Source of the DNA: Janthinobacterium sp. UMAB-56
GTDB taxonomy: Bacteria; Pseudomonadota; Gammaproteobacteria; Burkholderiales; Burkholderiaceae_D
Direction: 5' to 3'
Assembly (NCBI RefSeq): GCF_900095265.1
Contig: NZ_LT607661.1
Span: 1 to 64,000, forward strand
Length of the DNA stretch: 64,000 nucleotides
Numbering within the stretch: the first letter of the stretch is position 1; the number at the start of each line of letters is the position of its first letter. The notes beneath the pieces were generated by a model. That model was not told where the DNA came from and searched no databases. It saw only the letters and a program-made list of their open reading frames with translations. A program made the position numbers and the translations under genes. Shown here piece after piece: positions 44,805 to 53,453 of this stretch.

Positions 44805-44833
44805 ACTATAGCAATGAATAGTACATTTGTGAA
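44805..44833 (-). promoter_or_regulatory. sigma-70 promoter of the DUF4148 gene
   Basis: On the minus strand TTCACA (44828-44833) and TATAGT (44805-44810) are separated by exactly 17 bp in an AT-rich island. This leaves a leader of about 130 nt. Confidence 0.6.
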
Positions 44834-44950
44834 GTAATTTATGAAAATATTTGTGCGCCGCCGCATTTTGTCCGCAGGAATGCCGTGCAGGCGTGCGCCG
44901 CCGGCCAGTCCAGGGGAGTAAGCTGGTTCTTTTATTAATGGGAGATAGCC

Positions 44951-45280
44951 ATGAGCAGCAGTTCACTCGATCCGGATAATTTGCCCGCCACTTCCGACCG
45001 CGTACTGGGCAGCGGCCATGGCAAGGGCGCGCTCGGTCCCAGCGACAGCTCCGAAAGCGGTAGCGACATGCAGGGCGTGCCCGGGCAGGATGCGGAAGAG
45101 CTCGAGAACGACAGCGATGCGGCCGGCACCGGCGTGCGGGCTGGCGTGGAACCGCACAACGCGGCGCCCGATGGTGGCGACATCGATGTCGACCATGTGG
45201 AGAGCATGGTGCCCGCGCCGGTGGCGCAGGATGGCGGGGACGAACCGCGCACGCCGCAGGCGCCGCTGCCGCGCCCCTGA
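44951..45280 (+). CDS. acidic, disordered hypothetical protein
   Basis: This 109-residue protein starts after GGGAGATAGCC. It is rich in Asp, Glu, Ser, Gly and Pro, with no hydrophobic segment, and contains TSDRVLGSGHGKGALGPSDS and AEELENDSDAAGTGVRAGVE. I have a weak memory of similar small proteins in Oxalobacteraceae without known role. It is likely intrinsically disordered and cytoplasmic. The Shine-Dalgarno and conserved-looking Gly/Asp motifs support it as a real gene. Confidence 0.65.
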   Translation: MSSSSLDPDNLPATSDRVLGSGHGKGALGPSDSSESGSDMQGVPGQDAEELENDSDAAGTGVRAGVEPHNAAPDGGDIDVDHVESMVPAPVAQDGGDEPRTPQAPLPRP

Positions 45281-45441
45281 GGCCGGGGGGCGAATTGCCG
45301 CCACGAATTACCGCCTCTGCTGCGCCATCAGCGTAAAATGTAGGCAAGGTGGCGTGCGCGCCGCCATGGCCAACCGGCCGGCACAGCATAGGATGTCAGA
45401 GGATGCAAACGCAGATGTCGCAAGAGAAAGAAAAAGGTTTG

Positions 45442-45720
45442 ATGTCGATGTACCGCGAGACGCGGCCACGCGAGTTTTTTGGTGAAAAAAGTTATACCAA
45501 TCACCTGGCCTGGAGTGTGCTGGTGGTGTTGCTGGCGCTGGCTTTCTGGCTGGTCGTGGCGCTGGCGGCGGCCGAAAACCAGCGCTACGCCCTGGAAACG
45601 AAGGCTTGCCAGGACCGCGTGTTTCCCACGGAAATCGACATGTCTTGCCTGAAACAGGTCAAGTCGCGCGACCACTGGTGGCAGCACGTGGGCCACGCGC
45701 TGGTGCGCCTGGGCGCCTGA
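45442..45720 (+). CDS. small membrane protein, paralogue of the dsbA-neighbour gene
   Basis: This 92-residue protein starts at 45442 after AAAAAGG. Upstream ATGs (45403, 45415) would add up to 13 residues. A charged N-terminus (MYRETRPREFFGEKSY) precedes one helix (about 30-48). The tail then has ENQRYALETKAC, DMSCLKQVKSR and DHWWQHVGHAL. The cysteine spacing and HWWQH block match the protein encoded at 37901. The tail is predicted periplasmic. Confidence 0.72.
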   Translation: MSMYRETRPREFFGEKSYTNHLAWSVLVVLLALAFWLVVALAAAENQRYALETKACQDRVFPTEIDMSCLKQVKSRDHWWQHVGHALVRLGA

Positions 45721-45805
45721 CCCGGGCGCGAGCTGGCTGAACCTGGCGGCGGCCACGAGGGCCGCTGCGGTGAGAGGGTGATGGAGCAATAGTGCGGGAG
45801 GCACC

Positions 45806-46285
45806 ATGCCACGCGATCACTCGCGCGAGCAGCCGCAATGGCTGCTGGCGCGCCACAGTGCCTTGACGGCGCGCCAGTTGCTGCGCGCCTACGGCTTGCT
45901 ATGCCTGTTTTCCCTCGTGATTGCGGCCGCCTTTGCGCTGCGCGGCCTCTGGATCATTCCCGTATTTTCGTTCGCCGAACTGGGCCTGGTGGCCGCTGCC
46001 TTGCTGCACTACCTGCGCCACGCGCGCGACTATGAACACATCGTCTTGCGCGACGGCGTGCTGATCGTCGAACAGGTCAGCGCCGGGCGCTGCCGGCGCC
46101 ACGACTTTGCACTCTGTTGCACGCGCATCGCCGTGCCGCAAGGGCCGCGCCAATTGATACACATCAACGATATGCGTGATGCTAGCCGGCATGTGGCGGT
46201 GGGCGTCTTCGCCACGCCAGAGCGGCGCCGGCAGGTGGCACAGGAACTCTGCGCGCTGCTGCCACCGCGAATGTCGCCGCCGTGA
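45806..46285 (+). CDS. DUF2244 family membrane protein
   Basis: This 159-residue protein has two close transmembrane helices (about 28-48 and 50-68) and a cytoplasmic C-terminal domain with HARDYEHIVLRDGVLIVEQV. It ends in GVFATPERRRQVAQELCALL. The N-terminal W..SALTARQLLRAY and overall pattern match DUF2244, a proteobacterial family of unknown function. It follows the small membrane gene after 85 bp and converges with the reductase gene. Confidence 0.75.
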   Translation: MPRDHSREQPQWLLARHSALTARQLLRAYGLLCLFSLVIAAAFALRGLWIIPVFSFAELGLVAAALLHYLRHARDYEHIVLRDGVLIVEQVSAGRCRRHDFALCCTRIAVPQGPRQLIHINDMRDASRHVAVGVFATPERRRQVAQELCALLPPRMSPP

Positions 46286-46290
46286 ACGCT

Positions 46291-47331
46291 TTACACGGCC
46301 CGCGACGGGCCTTCCCACAGATTGATATGGCCTTCGCGCGCCTGCACGTCGATGGCGGCCAGTTCGTCGGCCGTGAACGACAATTGCTGCAGCGCGGCCA
46401 CGTTTTCGCGGATTTGCGCACTGCTGCTCGCTCCGATCAGGGTAGAGGTGACACGGGGATCGCGCAGCACCCAGGCCAGTGCCATCTGCGCCAGGGTTTG
46501 CCCCCGCTGCGCGGCGATCTGGTTCAGGGCGCGCACGCGGGCCAGGTTTTCCGCGCTCAGGTGCTGTTGCGTCAGCGAACCGCCGCCGGGACGGTTGACA
46601 CGCGCATCCTGCGGCACGCCATCGAGGTACTTGTCGCTGAGCAAACCCTGCGCCAGCGCCGTAAACGTGATACAGCCCATGCCTTCCTGCTGCAAGGTGT
46701 CGAGCAAGCCGTCTTCCTCGATCCAGCGGTTGAGCATATTGTAGGCCGGCTGGTGGATCAGACACGGCACTTTCCACGCCGTCAGCAGGGCGGCGGCCTC
46801 GGCCGTCTTTTGCGGCGAATACGACGACAGGCCCACGTACAGCGCCTTGCCCTGCTGCACGGCGGTGGCCAGCGCGCCCATGGTTTCTTCCAGCGGCGTC
46901 TCGGCGTCGTAGCGGTGCGAGTAAAAGATGTCGACGTAGTCCAGGCCCAGGCGCCGCAAGCTCTGGTCGAGGCTGGCCAGCACGTATTTGCGCGAGCCGC
47001 CGCCCTGGCCGTAGGGCCCAGGCCACATGTCCCAGCCCGCCTTGGTGGAAATGATCAGTTCATCGCGGTACGGTAAAAAATCGTCGCGCAGCAGCTTGCC
47101 GAAATTGCTTTCCGCGCTGCCATACGGCGGGCCGTAGTTATTGGCCAGGTCGAAATGCGTGATGCCCAGGTCGAAGGCGGTGCGCAGCATGTCGCGCTGC
47201 GAGGCCAGATTGTTGCTGTCGCCAAAGTTGTGCCACAAGCCCAGGGACAGCAGCGGCAGTTTCAGCCCGCTGCGTCCGCACGTGCGGTATGGCATGCTGT
47301 CGTAGCGGTTCTCGGCGGCGTGGTAGCTCAT
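46291..47331 (-). CDS. gpr: aldo/keto reductase, YghZ/Gpr type
   Basis: This 346-residue NADPH-dependent reductase starts at 47331 (MSYHAAENRYDSMPYR). The catalytic tetrad is recognisable: Asp/Tyr in DLANNYGPPYGSAE, Lys in ISTKAGWDMWPGPYG, and His in FYSHRYD. Cofactor-binding sequence TLIGASSSAQIREN lies near the end. YghZ homologues reduce glyceraldehyde-3-phosphate and methylglyoxal. Its promoter region is divergent from the CYTH-CHAD gene, about 120 bp apart. Confidence 0.9.
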   Translation of the reverse strand: MSYHAAENRYDSMPYRTCGRSGLKLPLLSLGLWHNFGDSNNLASQRDMLRTAFDLGITHFDLANNYGPPYGSAESNFGKLLRDDFLPYRDELIISTKAGWDMWPGPYGQGGGSRKYVLASLDQSLRRLGLDYVDIFYSHRYDAETPLEETMGALATAVQQGKALYVGLSSYSPQKTAEAAALLTAWKVPCLIHQPAYNMLNRWIEEDGLLDTLQQEGMGCITFTALAQGLLSDKYLDGVPQDARVNRPGGGSLTQQHLSAENLARVRALNQIAAQRGQTLAQMALAWVLRDPRVTSTLIGASSSAQIRENVAALQQLSFTADELAAIDVQAREGHINLWEGPSRAV

Positions 47332-47452
47332 GGCATCTCCTGGTTGAATGAAGCGCTTATTTTCGCGCAAAATCACGACGGGCGTGCGTGCGCCTTGCGC
47401 GCAATCGGGCGCGCCGTACAATAGGCGTTCAGGAGTCTCGCAAGGAGCGGTC

Positions 47453-49024
47453 ATGGAAATCGAACTGAAGTTGCTGCTGGCGCCCGACGATGCGCCCCGT
47501 CTGCGTGCGCATTCTTTGCTGGCGCAGACTGCGCAAACAGCGCCGCAGGTGCTGCAGATGCACGATATCTATGTCGATACGCCTGATTTGCAGCTGTGCC
47601 GCCACCAGGCGGGCTTGCGCGTGCGCCAGGTGGACGGGCGCTGGGTGCAAACCCTGAAGGCAGGCGGTAGCGTCAGCGGCGGCTTGCACAGCCGCCACGA
47701 ATGGGAAGTCGACGTGCCGGGGCCGCAGCCGGACCTCGCCGCGCTCGACTCTGCCATCGGCCGCAAGCAGCCGATACGCGCGCTGCTGCGCCTGGACACC
47801 GTCCGCGACGCCTTGCAGCCGGTGTTTACCACGCGCATCGAGCGCACCGTATGGCTGTTGCGCACGCCGCAGGGCGACCAGATCGAATGCGTGCTGGACC
47901 AGGGTGTCATTGAAAGCGGCGCGGATGACGCTGCGCGCAGCGTGCCCGTCAGCGAGATCGAACTGGAATTGAAGCAGGGCCAGGCCGCCAGCCTGTTCGA
48001 CGTGGCGCTGGCCCTGCTGCAAGACGTGCCGCTGCAACTTGGCCACCTGAGCAAGGCGGAACGCGGCTACCGGCTGGCCTTGTCCGAACCATTGCAAGCC
48101 TTGCGCGCTATTAAGGCGCAGCCCCTGGCGCTGGATGCGGCGATGTCGGTGGAGCAAGTGTTCCTGGCCATCGCCGGCAATTGCCTGGAGCAAGTCGGCG
48201 GCAACCAGGAGGGCGTGGCGGGGGGCGAGAGTGTAGAAAGCGTGCACCAGATGCGCGTGGGCCTGCGCCGTTTGCGCTCGGCGCTGGGCATGTTCAAGTC
48301 CCTGCTGGCGCTGCCGGACGCCTTGAAGAGCGAACTTGCCTGGCTGGGCGGCGCGCTGGGCGAGGCGCGCGACTGGGATGTGTTGGCTGGCAATACCCTG
48401 GCGCAGCTCGATGGCGCGGCGCAAGCGGATGCGGCGGCGCTGGCAGAGGCGGCGCATGCGCAGGCACGGCGCAAGCACGTGCAGGCGGCCCAGGCCGTCA
48501 CATCGGTGCGCTACACGGCGTGCATGCTGGGCTTGCAGCGCTGGCTGCAGGCACGCGCCTGGCGCGACAGTTGCTCCCTGCGCCAGGTGCGGCGCCTGGA
48601 CGCGCACGTCCCGCCGTTTGCCCGCGCCATGCTGCGCAAGGACCAGCGCCGCCTGGTGAAGCGCGGCAAGCGCCTGCAGCATGCCACGCCGCAGCAGCGC
48701 CACCGCTTGCGCATCGCGGCCAAGAAGACGCGGTATGCGACGGAATTTTTTGCCTCGCTGCTGGCCGCGCGCGCCGTGCAACCGTATGTGGCGCGGCTAT
48801 CGACCCTGCAGGATGAACTGGGCCGGCTCAACGATGTGCAGGTGGCCGACCGGCTGCTGCGGCAATTACCCGAGGTCCAGGCTGACCAGTCCGCTCAGGA
48901 CGGGCTGCGGCAACACGCGGCCTTCGTGCGCGGCTATCTGGCGGCGCGCGCGCAGGCGCAGGGCCGCGATGGCCGCATGCACAAGGCCTGGCGGCGCTTC
49001 AAGGCGGCCCGCTTGCCGGCCTGA
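47453..49024 (+). CDS. CYTH-CHAD domain protein
   Basis: This 523-residue protein has an N-terminal CYTH (triphosphate tunnel) domain (about 1-205). It starts with the ExExK motif MEIELKLLL and has the acidic strands VSEIELELKQG. A CHAD domain follows (about 235-515) with conserved histidines and basic helices: VHQMRVGLRRLRSALGMF and HRLRIAAKKTRYATEFF. CYTH enzymes hydrolyse inorganic triphosphate, and CHAD domains bind polyphosphate. A role in polyphosphate metabolism is therefore likely. The start at 47453 is fixed by the CYTH motif. Confidence 0.92.
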   Translation: MEIELKLLLAPDDAPRLRAHSLLAQTAQTAPQVLQMHDIYVDTPDLQLCRHQAGLRVRQVDGRWVQTLKAGGSVSGGLHSRHEWEVDVPGPQPDLAALDSAIGRKQPIRALLRLDTVRDALQPVFTTRIERTVWLLRTPQGDQIECVLDQGVIESGADDAARSVPVSEIELELKQGQAASLFDVALALLQDVPLQLGHLSKAERGYRLALSEPLQALRAIKAQPLALDAAMSVEQVFLAIAGNCLEQVGGNQEGVAGGESVESVHQMRVGLRRLRSALGMFKSLLALPDALKSELAWLGGALGEARDWDVLAGNTLAQLDGAAQADAAALAEAAHAQARRKHVQAAQAVTSVRYTACMLGLQRWLQARAWRDSCSLRQVRRLDAHVPPFARAMLRKDQRRLVKRGKRLQHATPQQRHRLRIAAKKTRYATEFFASLLAARAVQPYVARLSTLQDELGRLNDVQVADRLLRQLPEVQADQSAQDGLRQHAAFVRGYLAARAQAQGRDGRMHKAWRRFKAARLPA

Positions 49025-49057
49025 GCCGGTTCCCTTTTGCGCTGGTGCAGTTTCAGT

Positions 49058-49429
49058 TCACAGTTTGCTGTTCTGGCAGCCGGCGCTCACGCATTCGCGC
49101 ACGCGGTCCTGCAAAAATTGCGCGCGTTCGATGGTGGTCTGGGTGGCGCAATCGAGGTTGACATAAAAGCCCGACGATTCGCGTTTGGAACAGCTATTGT
49201 TGCGTTTGTCTATCCACGCCAGCTGGCCCGATTTCAGCTTTTGCTTGCCGCCGGCATCGAGCTGGGAGCTAAGTTTCTTGTAGTTGGCGTTGAGTTCCTT
49301 GTCCGCTTCCTGGTATACCTTGTTGAGACAGTACAGGCCGTCGAAGTCATTGCGCGGCGTATCGCAGGCCGAGTTGGCGAAGGCGGAACCGGAGGCAAAT
49401 ACCAGCAGGGCAAGGATGTATTTTTTCAT
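49058..49429 (-). CDS. LprI-like (DUF1311) exported protein
   Basis: This 123-residue protein has a signal peptide (MKKYILALLVFASGSAFANS) and an LprI/DUF1311 domain. The motif CLNKVYQEADKELNANYKKL is followed by LKSGQLAWIDKRNNSC and a late cysteine pair, suggesting disulfides. The family includes a mycobacterial lysozyme inhibitor, but most members are uncharacterised. It is convergent with the CYTH-CHAD gene. Confidence 0.82.
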   Translation of the reverse strand: MKKYILALLVFASGSAFANSACDTPRNDFDGLYCLNKVYQEADKELNANYKKLSSQLDAGGKQKLKSGQLAWIDKRNNSCSKRESSGFYVNLDCATQTTIERAQFLQDRVRECVSAGCQNSKL

Positions 49430-49557
49430 GGCGGGCTTTCTGAAAAGAGTGGATTGACAGGCGTGGAGTGACAGGCAGGCGCAAGGCAAGCTCTTGCGCA
49501 TCGTACAACACTTCCCGCGCAGGCCGCAGACGCTTGCGCGCGCGCCCGCAAGCGCCG

Positions 49558-52530
49558 TCAGTAGGCCAGGCGGCCCGGCACGCTCACTTCGATCTGCGTG
49601 CCGGCGCCGGGCCGGCTGTCGATGCGCAGGCTGGCACGGATGCCGGCGGCGCGCTCGCGCATGCCGACCAGGCCCCAATGGCCGGGCCGCTGGCCTGTTT
49701 GTGCCACGGCGTCATCGAGACCGCAGCCATCGTCGCGCACGCGCAGTGTGAAGGCCTGCTCCGCATAGTCGAGTTCCAGCACGATGTTTGCCGCCTCCGC
49801 ATAGCGCGAGGCGTTGAACAGCGCTTCGCGCGCGATGGCATAGATCTCGTCATGCACGCGTGGCTGCAGGCGCCGGCAGCTGCCGCTGACCTGTACCGTG
49901 AAGGCGTGCGCGCGGTGCTCGGCCAGGCCCTTGCCGAATTGCTGCAGCGCCAGCCGCAGTTCGTCGGGTTCGGCCGAGGCGCGCAAGTCCATGATCTGGT
50001 CGCGGCCTTCGATCAGCAACTGGTCAGCCAGGTTGAGGGTGCCATCGAGGCGCGCCCGTTCGCGCGTGCCCTTGGGCAGCATGTCGGCATGTGCATGGAA
50101 CGACAGGATCAGGCCCTGCACGCTTTGCAGCAGGGTGTCGTGCAGCGAACGGGCGATGCGCGAGCGTTCGGCCAGGCGCTCCTGCAAGCGTTCCTGCAAG
50201 CGTTCCTGCATATCGCGCGTCAGGTGGCGGATGCGCAGCACATAGCCGCCATACAGCAGCAGCGCGGCGCCCAGCGCCAGCAGCAGAACGAACCACGGCG
50301 TTTGCACGAAGGCGGGCGCGATCACGATGTCGAGCCCCGCCCCCTGCGTGTTCCAGACGCCATCTTCGTTGGCGGCCGTGACGTCGAAGCGATAGCTGCC
50401 GGGTGCAAGGTTGGTGTAGTACGCCACGCGGCGTCCCACCGCTTCCTGCCAGCCGGTGTCCACGCCCGCCAGCCGGTAGCGCAGGCGCACGCGTTCCGGC
50501 ATCGACAGGCTCAGGGCCGTGAAGCCGATCTGCAGGGCCTTGCTGCCTTGCGGCAGGTGGCGCGGCTTGCCATCGTCCAGCGCGTAGCGCACGCCGTCGG
50601 CCAGCAAGCTGTGGATCTGCACCGGCGGCGGCAGGCGATTGCGGCGGATATGCAGCGGGTCGAGCATGGCGATGGTGGCCGAGGTGGAGAACCACAGCTT
50701 GCCATCGGGCGCATGGATCAGCGAAGGCACGGGGCGCAGCTGCGAGGCATGTCCCTGCAAGCCGTCGAGCGCGTCGAAACGTTCCGAATCGACGGGGCTG
50801 CCGTCCCGCATCCACGCGGCCAGGCTGGCGGCGCCGATATGCTCGATGCCGTCCGCGCCATGCAGCCACAGGTCGCCGTCCGGCAGGCGCACGATGCCAG
50901 ACACGCCGCGAAACAGGGCGCCGTGGGTGCCGCGCAAGGTGTGGAAGCGGCCGGCGCGGTACAGGGCCACGCCGTTTTCGCCGCCGGCCCACATTGCGTC
51001 GCCATCGCGGTACAGCTGCAGCACGCTGCCCACTTGCAAGCCCTCGGCTGCGCCGAGGCGTTTGACGGCGCCCGCGCGCTGGCCGTCGGCCACCAGGCTG
51101 ACTGTATTGTCGGCATGGCCCAGCCAGACGGTGCCGGCGCCATCGATCGCCATGGCCGTGGTCAGCACCGCCGGCAGGCCGGACAGGCCGCCGTTCGCGC
51201 GCCATTTTCCGCCGCTCAGGCGAAACAGGCCGCCGCCGGAAAACGAGGCCCATAGCGCGCCCGAGCGGTCTTGCTGCAGCGCCTGCGGATCGAGTCCCCG
51301 CACGGGCGGCGCCACGCGCGTCATGCTGCCGTTGCGCGCGCGATGGTGCAGCTCCTGCTCGTTGCCCAGCCATAGCGTGCCGTCCGGCGCCCGGTGGCTG
51401 GCCGACAGCGTCCCTTTCAAGATCACTTTTTGCTCCCCGTCGGCGGTAAAGCTGCGCACGTCGCCCACGTAGTCGCCGATCCACACATCGCCATCGGGCC
51501 CCGGCAGCATGCCGGGATGGTCGAAGGGCACGGCGACGGGCAAGGTCTTCAGGCGATTTGGTCGCAGCCGGTCCAGGCCGGTCGAAGTGCCGAACCACAG
51601 ATTGCCTTCGCGGTCCTGGAACGACGTTTGCGGCAGCGGGCCGCTGATGCCGTTCTGGAGCGTCAGGCGCTGGGCCGCCAGGCTGGGGCCGGAAGGGTCA
51701 AGCTTGCGTTCAATGCCATCGGGCTGCATCAGCCACATGGTGCCGGCGCGGTCGAAGCGGATGCCGTTGCCCCTGGCGTCGGGCCGGATGGGTGCACCGC
51801 CGCGCGGCGCGCTGGTGCGCACGCGATAGTAATTGTTTTGCGTGTCGACCGCCCAGATGGCGCCATCGGGCCCTTCATCCATGCTGATGAGCATGGTGCG
51901 CGGCCAGGCATGGGAAAAGCGCGCCTGGCCCGGCTTGCGGAAAAATACGCCATGCATGGTGCCCATCCACTGCGTGCCATCGCGCCCGAACAGGATCTGG
52001 TACACGCGCTTGTCGGGCAGGCCCACGTTGGCTGCCTGCGCAACAAAGCGGTCTGCACCCGGCGCCAGGCGTGCCGCGCCATCGCGCGTGCCGACCCAGA
52101 TGGCGCCGTCGGGCGCAACCTCGATATGGAACACGGCGCCCGACGGCAAGCCGTCCGCTTCGCGGTAGGTGCGCGTGCCATTCTGGCGAAAGACGCTGAC
52201 CCCGCCGAGGCGGTAGCCGACCCACACGGCGCCGTCCGGCGGCGTGGCCAGTCCCAGCACATTGCTCGACGGCAGGCGGTGGCCGACCACGCTGTCCACG
52301 CGATCGAAGCCCACGCCATCGTAGCGGTACAGACCCGTGGCCGTGGCGATCCACAGCCAGCCATCCTTGCCCTGGGCGAATTTCAGCACGTCGACGGGCG
52401 CGCCTTGCAAGGCGCCCCAGGCGTTGTGGGTGTAGTCGGACAGCAGGGGGGCAGGGGCGGCCGCCCACGCGTGCAGCTGGCACGCCAGCAGGGGCAAAAG
52501 CAACAGGCGGCGCAGCAGGCGAGCGGACAT
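49558..52530 (-). CDS. two-component regulator propeller sensor histidine kinase
   Basis: This 990-residue membrane kinase has a signal peptide (about 1-24), then many Reg_prop blades with repeated DGxxWxGT or DGAIWVGTRDG motifs forming a periplasmic sensor. A Y_Y_Y domain (about 660-735) and one transmembrane helix (VLLLALGAALLLYGGYVLRI) follow. The cytoplasmic part is of the HisKA_3 class, with the phospho-accepting His in RIARSLHDTLLQSVQG. The HATPase has EALFNASRYAEA and DDGCGLDD. No response regulator gene is adjacent, so its partner is elsewhere. A run of LQER repeats links the membrane helix to the kinase core. Confidence 0.9.
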   Translation of the reverse strand: MSARLLRRLLLLPLLACQLHAWAAAPAPLLSDYTHNAWGALQGAPVDVLKFAQGKDGWLWIATATGLYRYDGVGFDRVDSVVGHRLPSSNVLGLATPPDGAVWVGYRLGGVSVFRQNGTRTYREADGLPSGAVFHIEVAPDGAIWVGTRDGAARLAPGADRFVAQAANVGLPDKRVYQILFGRDGTQWMGTMHGVFFRKPGQARFSHAWPRTMLISMDEGPDGAIWAVDTQNNYYRVRTSAPRGGAPIRPDARGNGIRFDRAGTMWLMQPDGIERKLDPSGPSLAAQRLTLQNGISGPLPQTSFQDREGNLWFGTSTGLDRLRPNRLKTLPVAVPFDHPGMLPGPDGDVWIGDYVGDVRSFTADGEQKVILKGTLSASHRAPDGTLWLGNEQELHHRARNGSMTRVAPPVRGLDPQALQQDRSGALWASFSGGGLFRLSGGKWRANGGLSGLPAVLTTAMAIDGAGTVWLGHADNTVSLVADGQRAGAVKRLGAAEGLQVGSVLQLYRDGDAMWAGGENGVALYRAGRFHTLRGTHGALFRGVSGIVRLPDGDLWLHGADGIEHIGAASLAAWMRDGSPVDSERFDALDGLQGHASQLRPVPSLIHAPDGKLWFSTSATIAMLDPLHIRRNRLPPPVQIHSLLADGVRYALDDGKPRHLPQGSKALQIGFTALSLSMPERVRLRYRLAGVDTGWQEAVGRRVAYYTNLAPGSYRFDVTAANEDGVWNTQGAGLDIVIAPAFVQTPWFVLLLALGAALLLYGGYVLRIRHLTRDMQERLQERLQERLAERSRIARSLHDTLLQSVQGLILSFHAHADMLPKGTRERARLDGTLNLADQLLIEGRDQIMDLRASAEPDELRLALQQFGKGLAEHRAHAFTVQVSGSCRRLQPRVHDEIYAIAREALFNASRYAEAANIVLELDYAEQAFTLRVRDDGCGLDDAVAQTGQRPGHWGLVGMRERAAGIRASLRIDSRPGAGTQIEVSVPGRLAY
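50176..50211. repeat. three tandem 12 bp repeats in the kinase linker
   Basis: Three 12 bp units of the form GCGTTCCTGCAA occur end to end, with two substitutions overall. On the coding strand they encode repeated QERL in MQERLQERLQERLAERSR, the signalling helix between the membrane and dimerisation helices. Confidence 0.85.
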
Positions 52531-52590
52531 CGGGGCAGAGGGAGGTGGCAGGGCATTGATTGTAGCGCAGCGCCTGGCCTTGCAGCAGGC

Positions 52591-52622
52591 AAAAAAAAGC
52601 CTGCGCGGGGAGGCGCAGGCTT
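52591..52622 (-). terminator. intrinsic terminator of sodB
   Basis: A perfect 10 bp stem AAGCCTGCGC/GCGCAGGCTT (52597-52622) with a 6 nt loop is followed on the minus strand by a run of T (complement of the A-run at 52591-52598). It lies 40 bp after the sodB stop. Confidence 0.88.
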
Positions 52623-52662
52623 CTTCTTGCCCTAAGTTGACAGGATTGCCAACAACTCGCGC

Positions 52663-53241
52663 TTACGCGAAGTTCTTGGCAACGAAGTCCCAGTTGACCA
52701 GGCCCCAGAACGTTTCCACGTACTTGGCGCGCAGGTTGCGGTAGTCGATGTAGTAGGCGTGTTCCCAGACGTCGCAGGTCAGCAGTGGCTTGTCGCCCGT
52801 GGTCAATGGGCAGCCGGCGTTCGAGGTGTTGACGATGTCGACGGAGCCGTCGGCTTTTTGCACCAGCCAGGTCCAGCCCGAACCGAAGTTGCCCACGCAC
52901 GACTTGGTGAATTCTTCCTTGAACTTGTCGAACGACGACCATTTGGCGTTGATCGCGTCTGCCACGGCACCGCTAGGCGCGCCGCCGCCGGCCGGCTTCA
53001 TGCCGTTCCAGTAGAAGGTGTGGTTCCATACCTGGGCTGCATTGTTGAAGATGCCGCCCGACGATTTCTTGATGATCTCTTCCAGCGACAGGTTCTCGAA
53101 CTCGGTGCCCTTGATCAGGTTGTTCAAGTTGGTGACATACGCCTGGTGATGCTTGGCATAGTGGTATTCCAGGGTTTCTTTCGAAATATGCGGCGCCAGA
53201 GCGTCCATTTCATACGGCAGTGGTGGCAGAGTATGTTCCAT
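52663..53241 (-). CDS. sodB: iron superoxide dismutase
   Basis: This 192-residue Fe-SOD starts at 53241 behind AAAGGGACA. Metal ligands are His27 in [10 protein letters not shown], His in QVWNHTFYW, and Asp and His in [13 protein letters not shown]. The segment [20 protein letters not shown] and the short length favour the iron-dependent cytoplasmic class over Mn-SOD. It is monocistronic, with its own terminator. Confidence 0.95.
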   Translation of the reverse strand: MEHTLPPLPYEMDALAPHISKETLEYHYAKHHQAYVTNLNNLIKGTEFENLSLEEIIKKSSGGIFNNAAQVWNHTFYWNGMKPAGGGAPSGAVADAINAKWSSFDKFKEEFTKSCVGNFGSGWTWLVQKADGSVDIVNTSNAGCPLTTGDKPLLTCDVWEHAYYIDYRNLRAKYVETFWGLVNWDFVAKNFA

Positions 53242-53453
53242 GTGATGTCCCTTTGTGGTGAGTGTTCGGAGTCTTCCGGCTTGCGGCCGGAGGGTTGAGC
53301 CTTGCGTGCTTGAACCAAGCATTCTTGCTGAACGAGCCACTATTGTAAAGCGGATGCGCCATTGCTGCAGATTCCGGCACGCGTCGCGGATGCCGTTCGC
53401 GTAGTGATTCTCGTTTAGCTTGAGCTGCTTGGAAACGTTCCCAGCCGCAAGCC

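Noticed and set aside
49468-51255. 595-codon open frame antisense to the histidine kinase
   Set aside because: No motif is seen, and kinase and propeller motifs on the minus strand are unambiguous.
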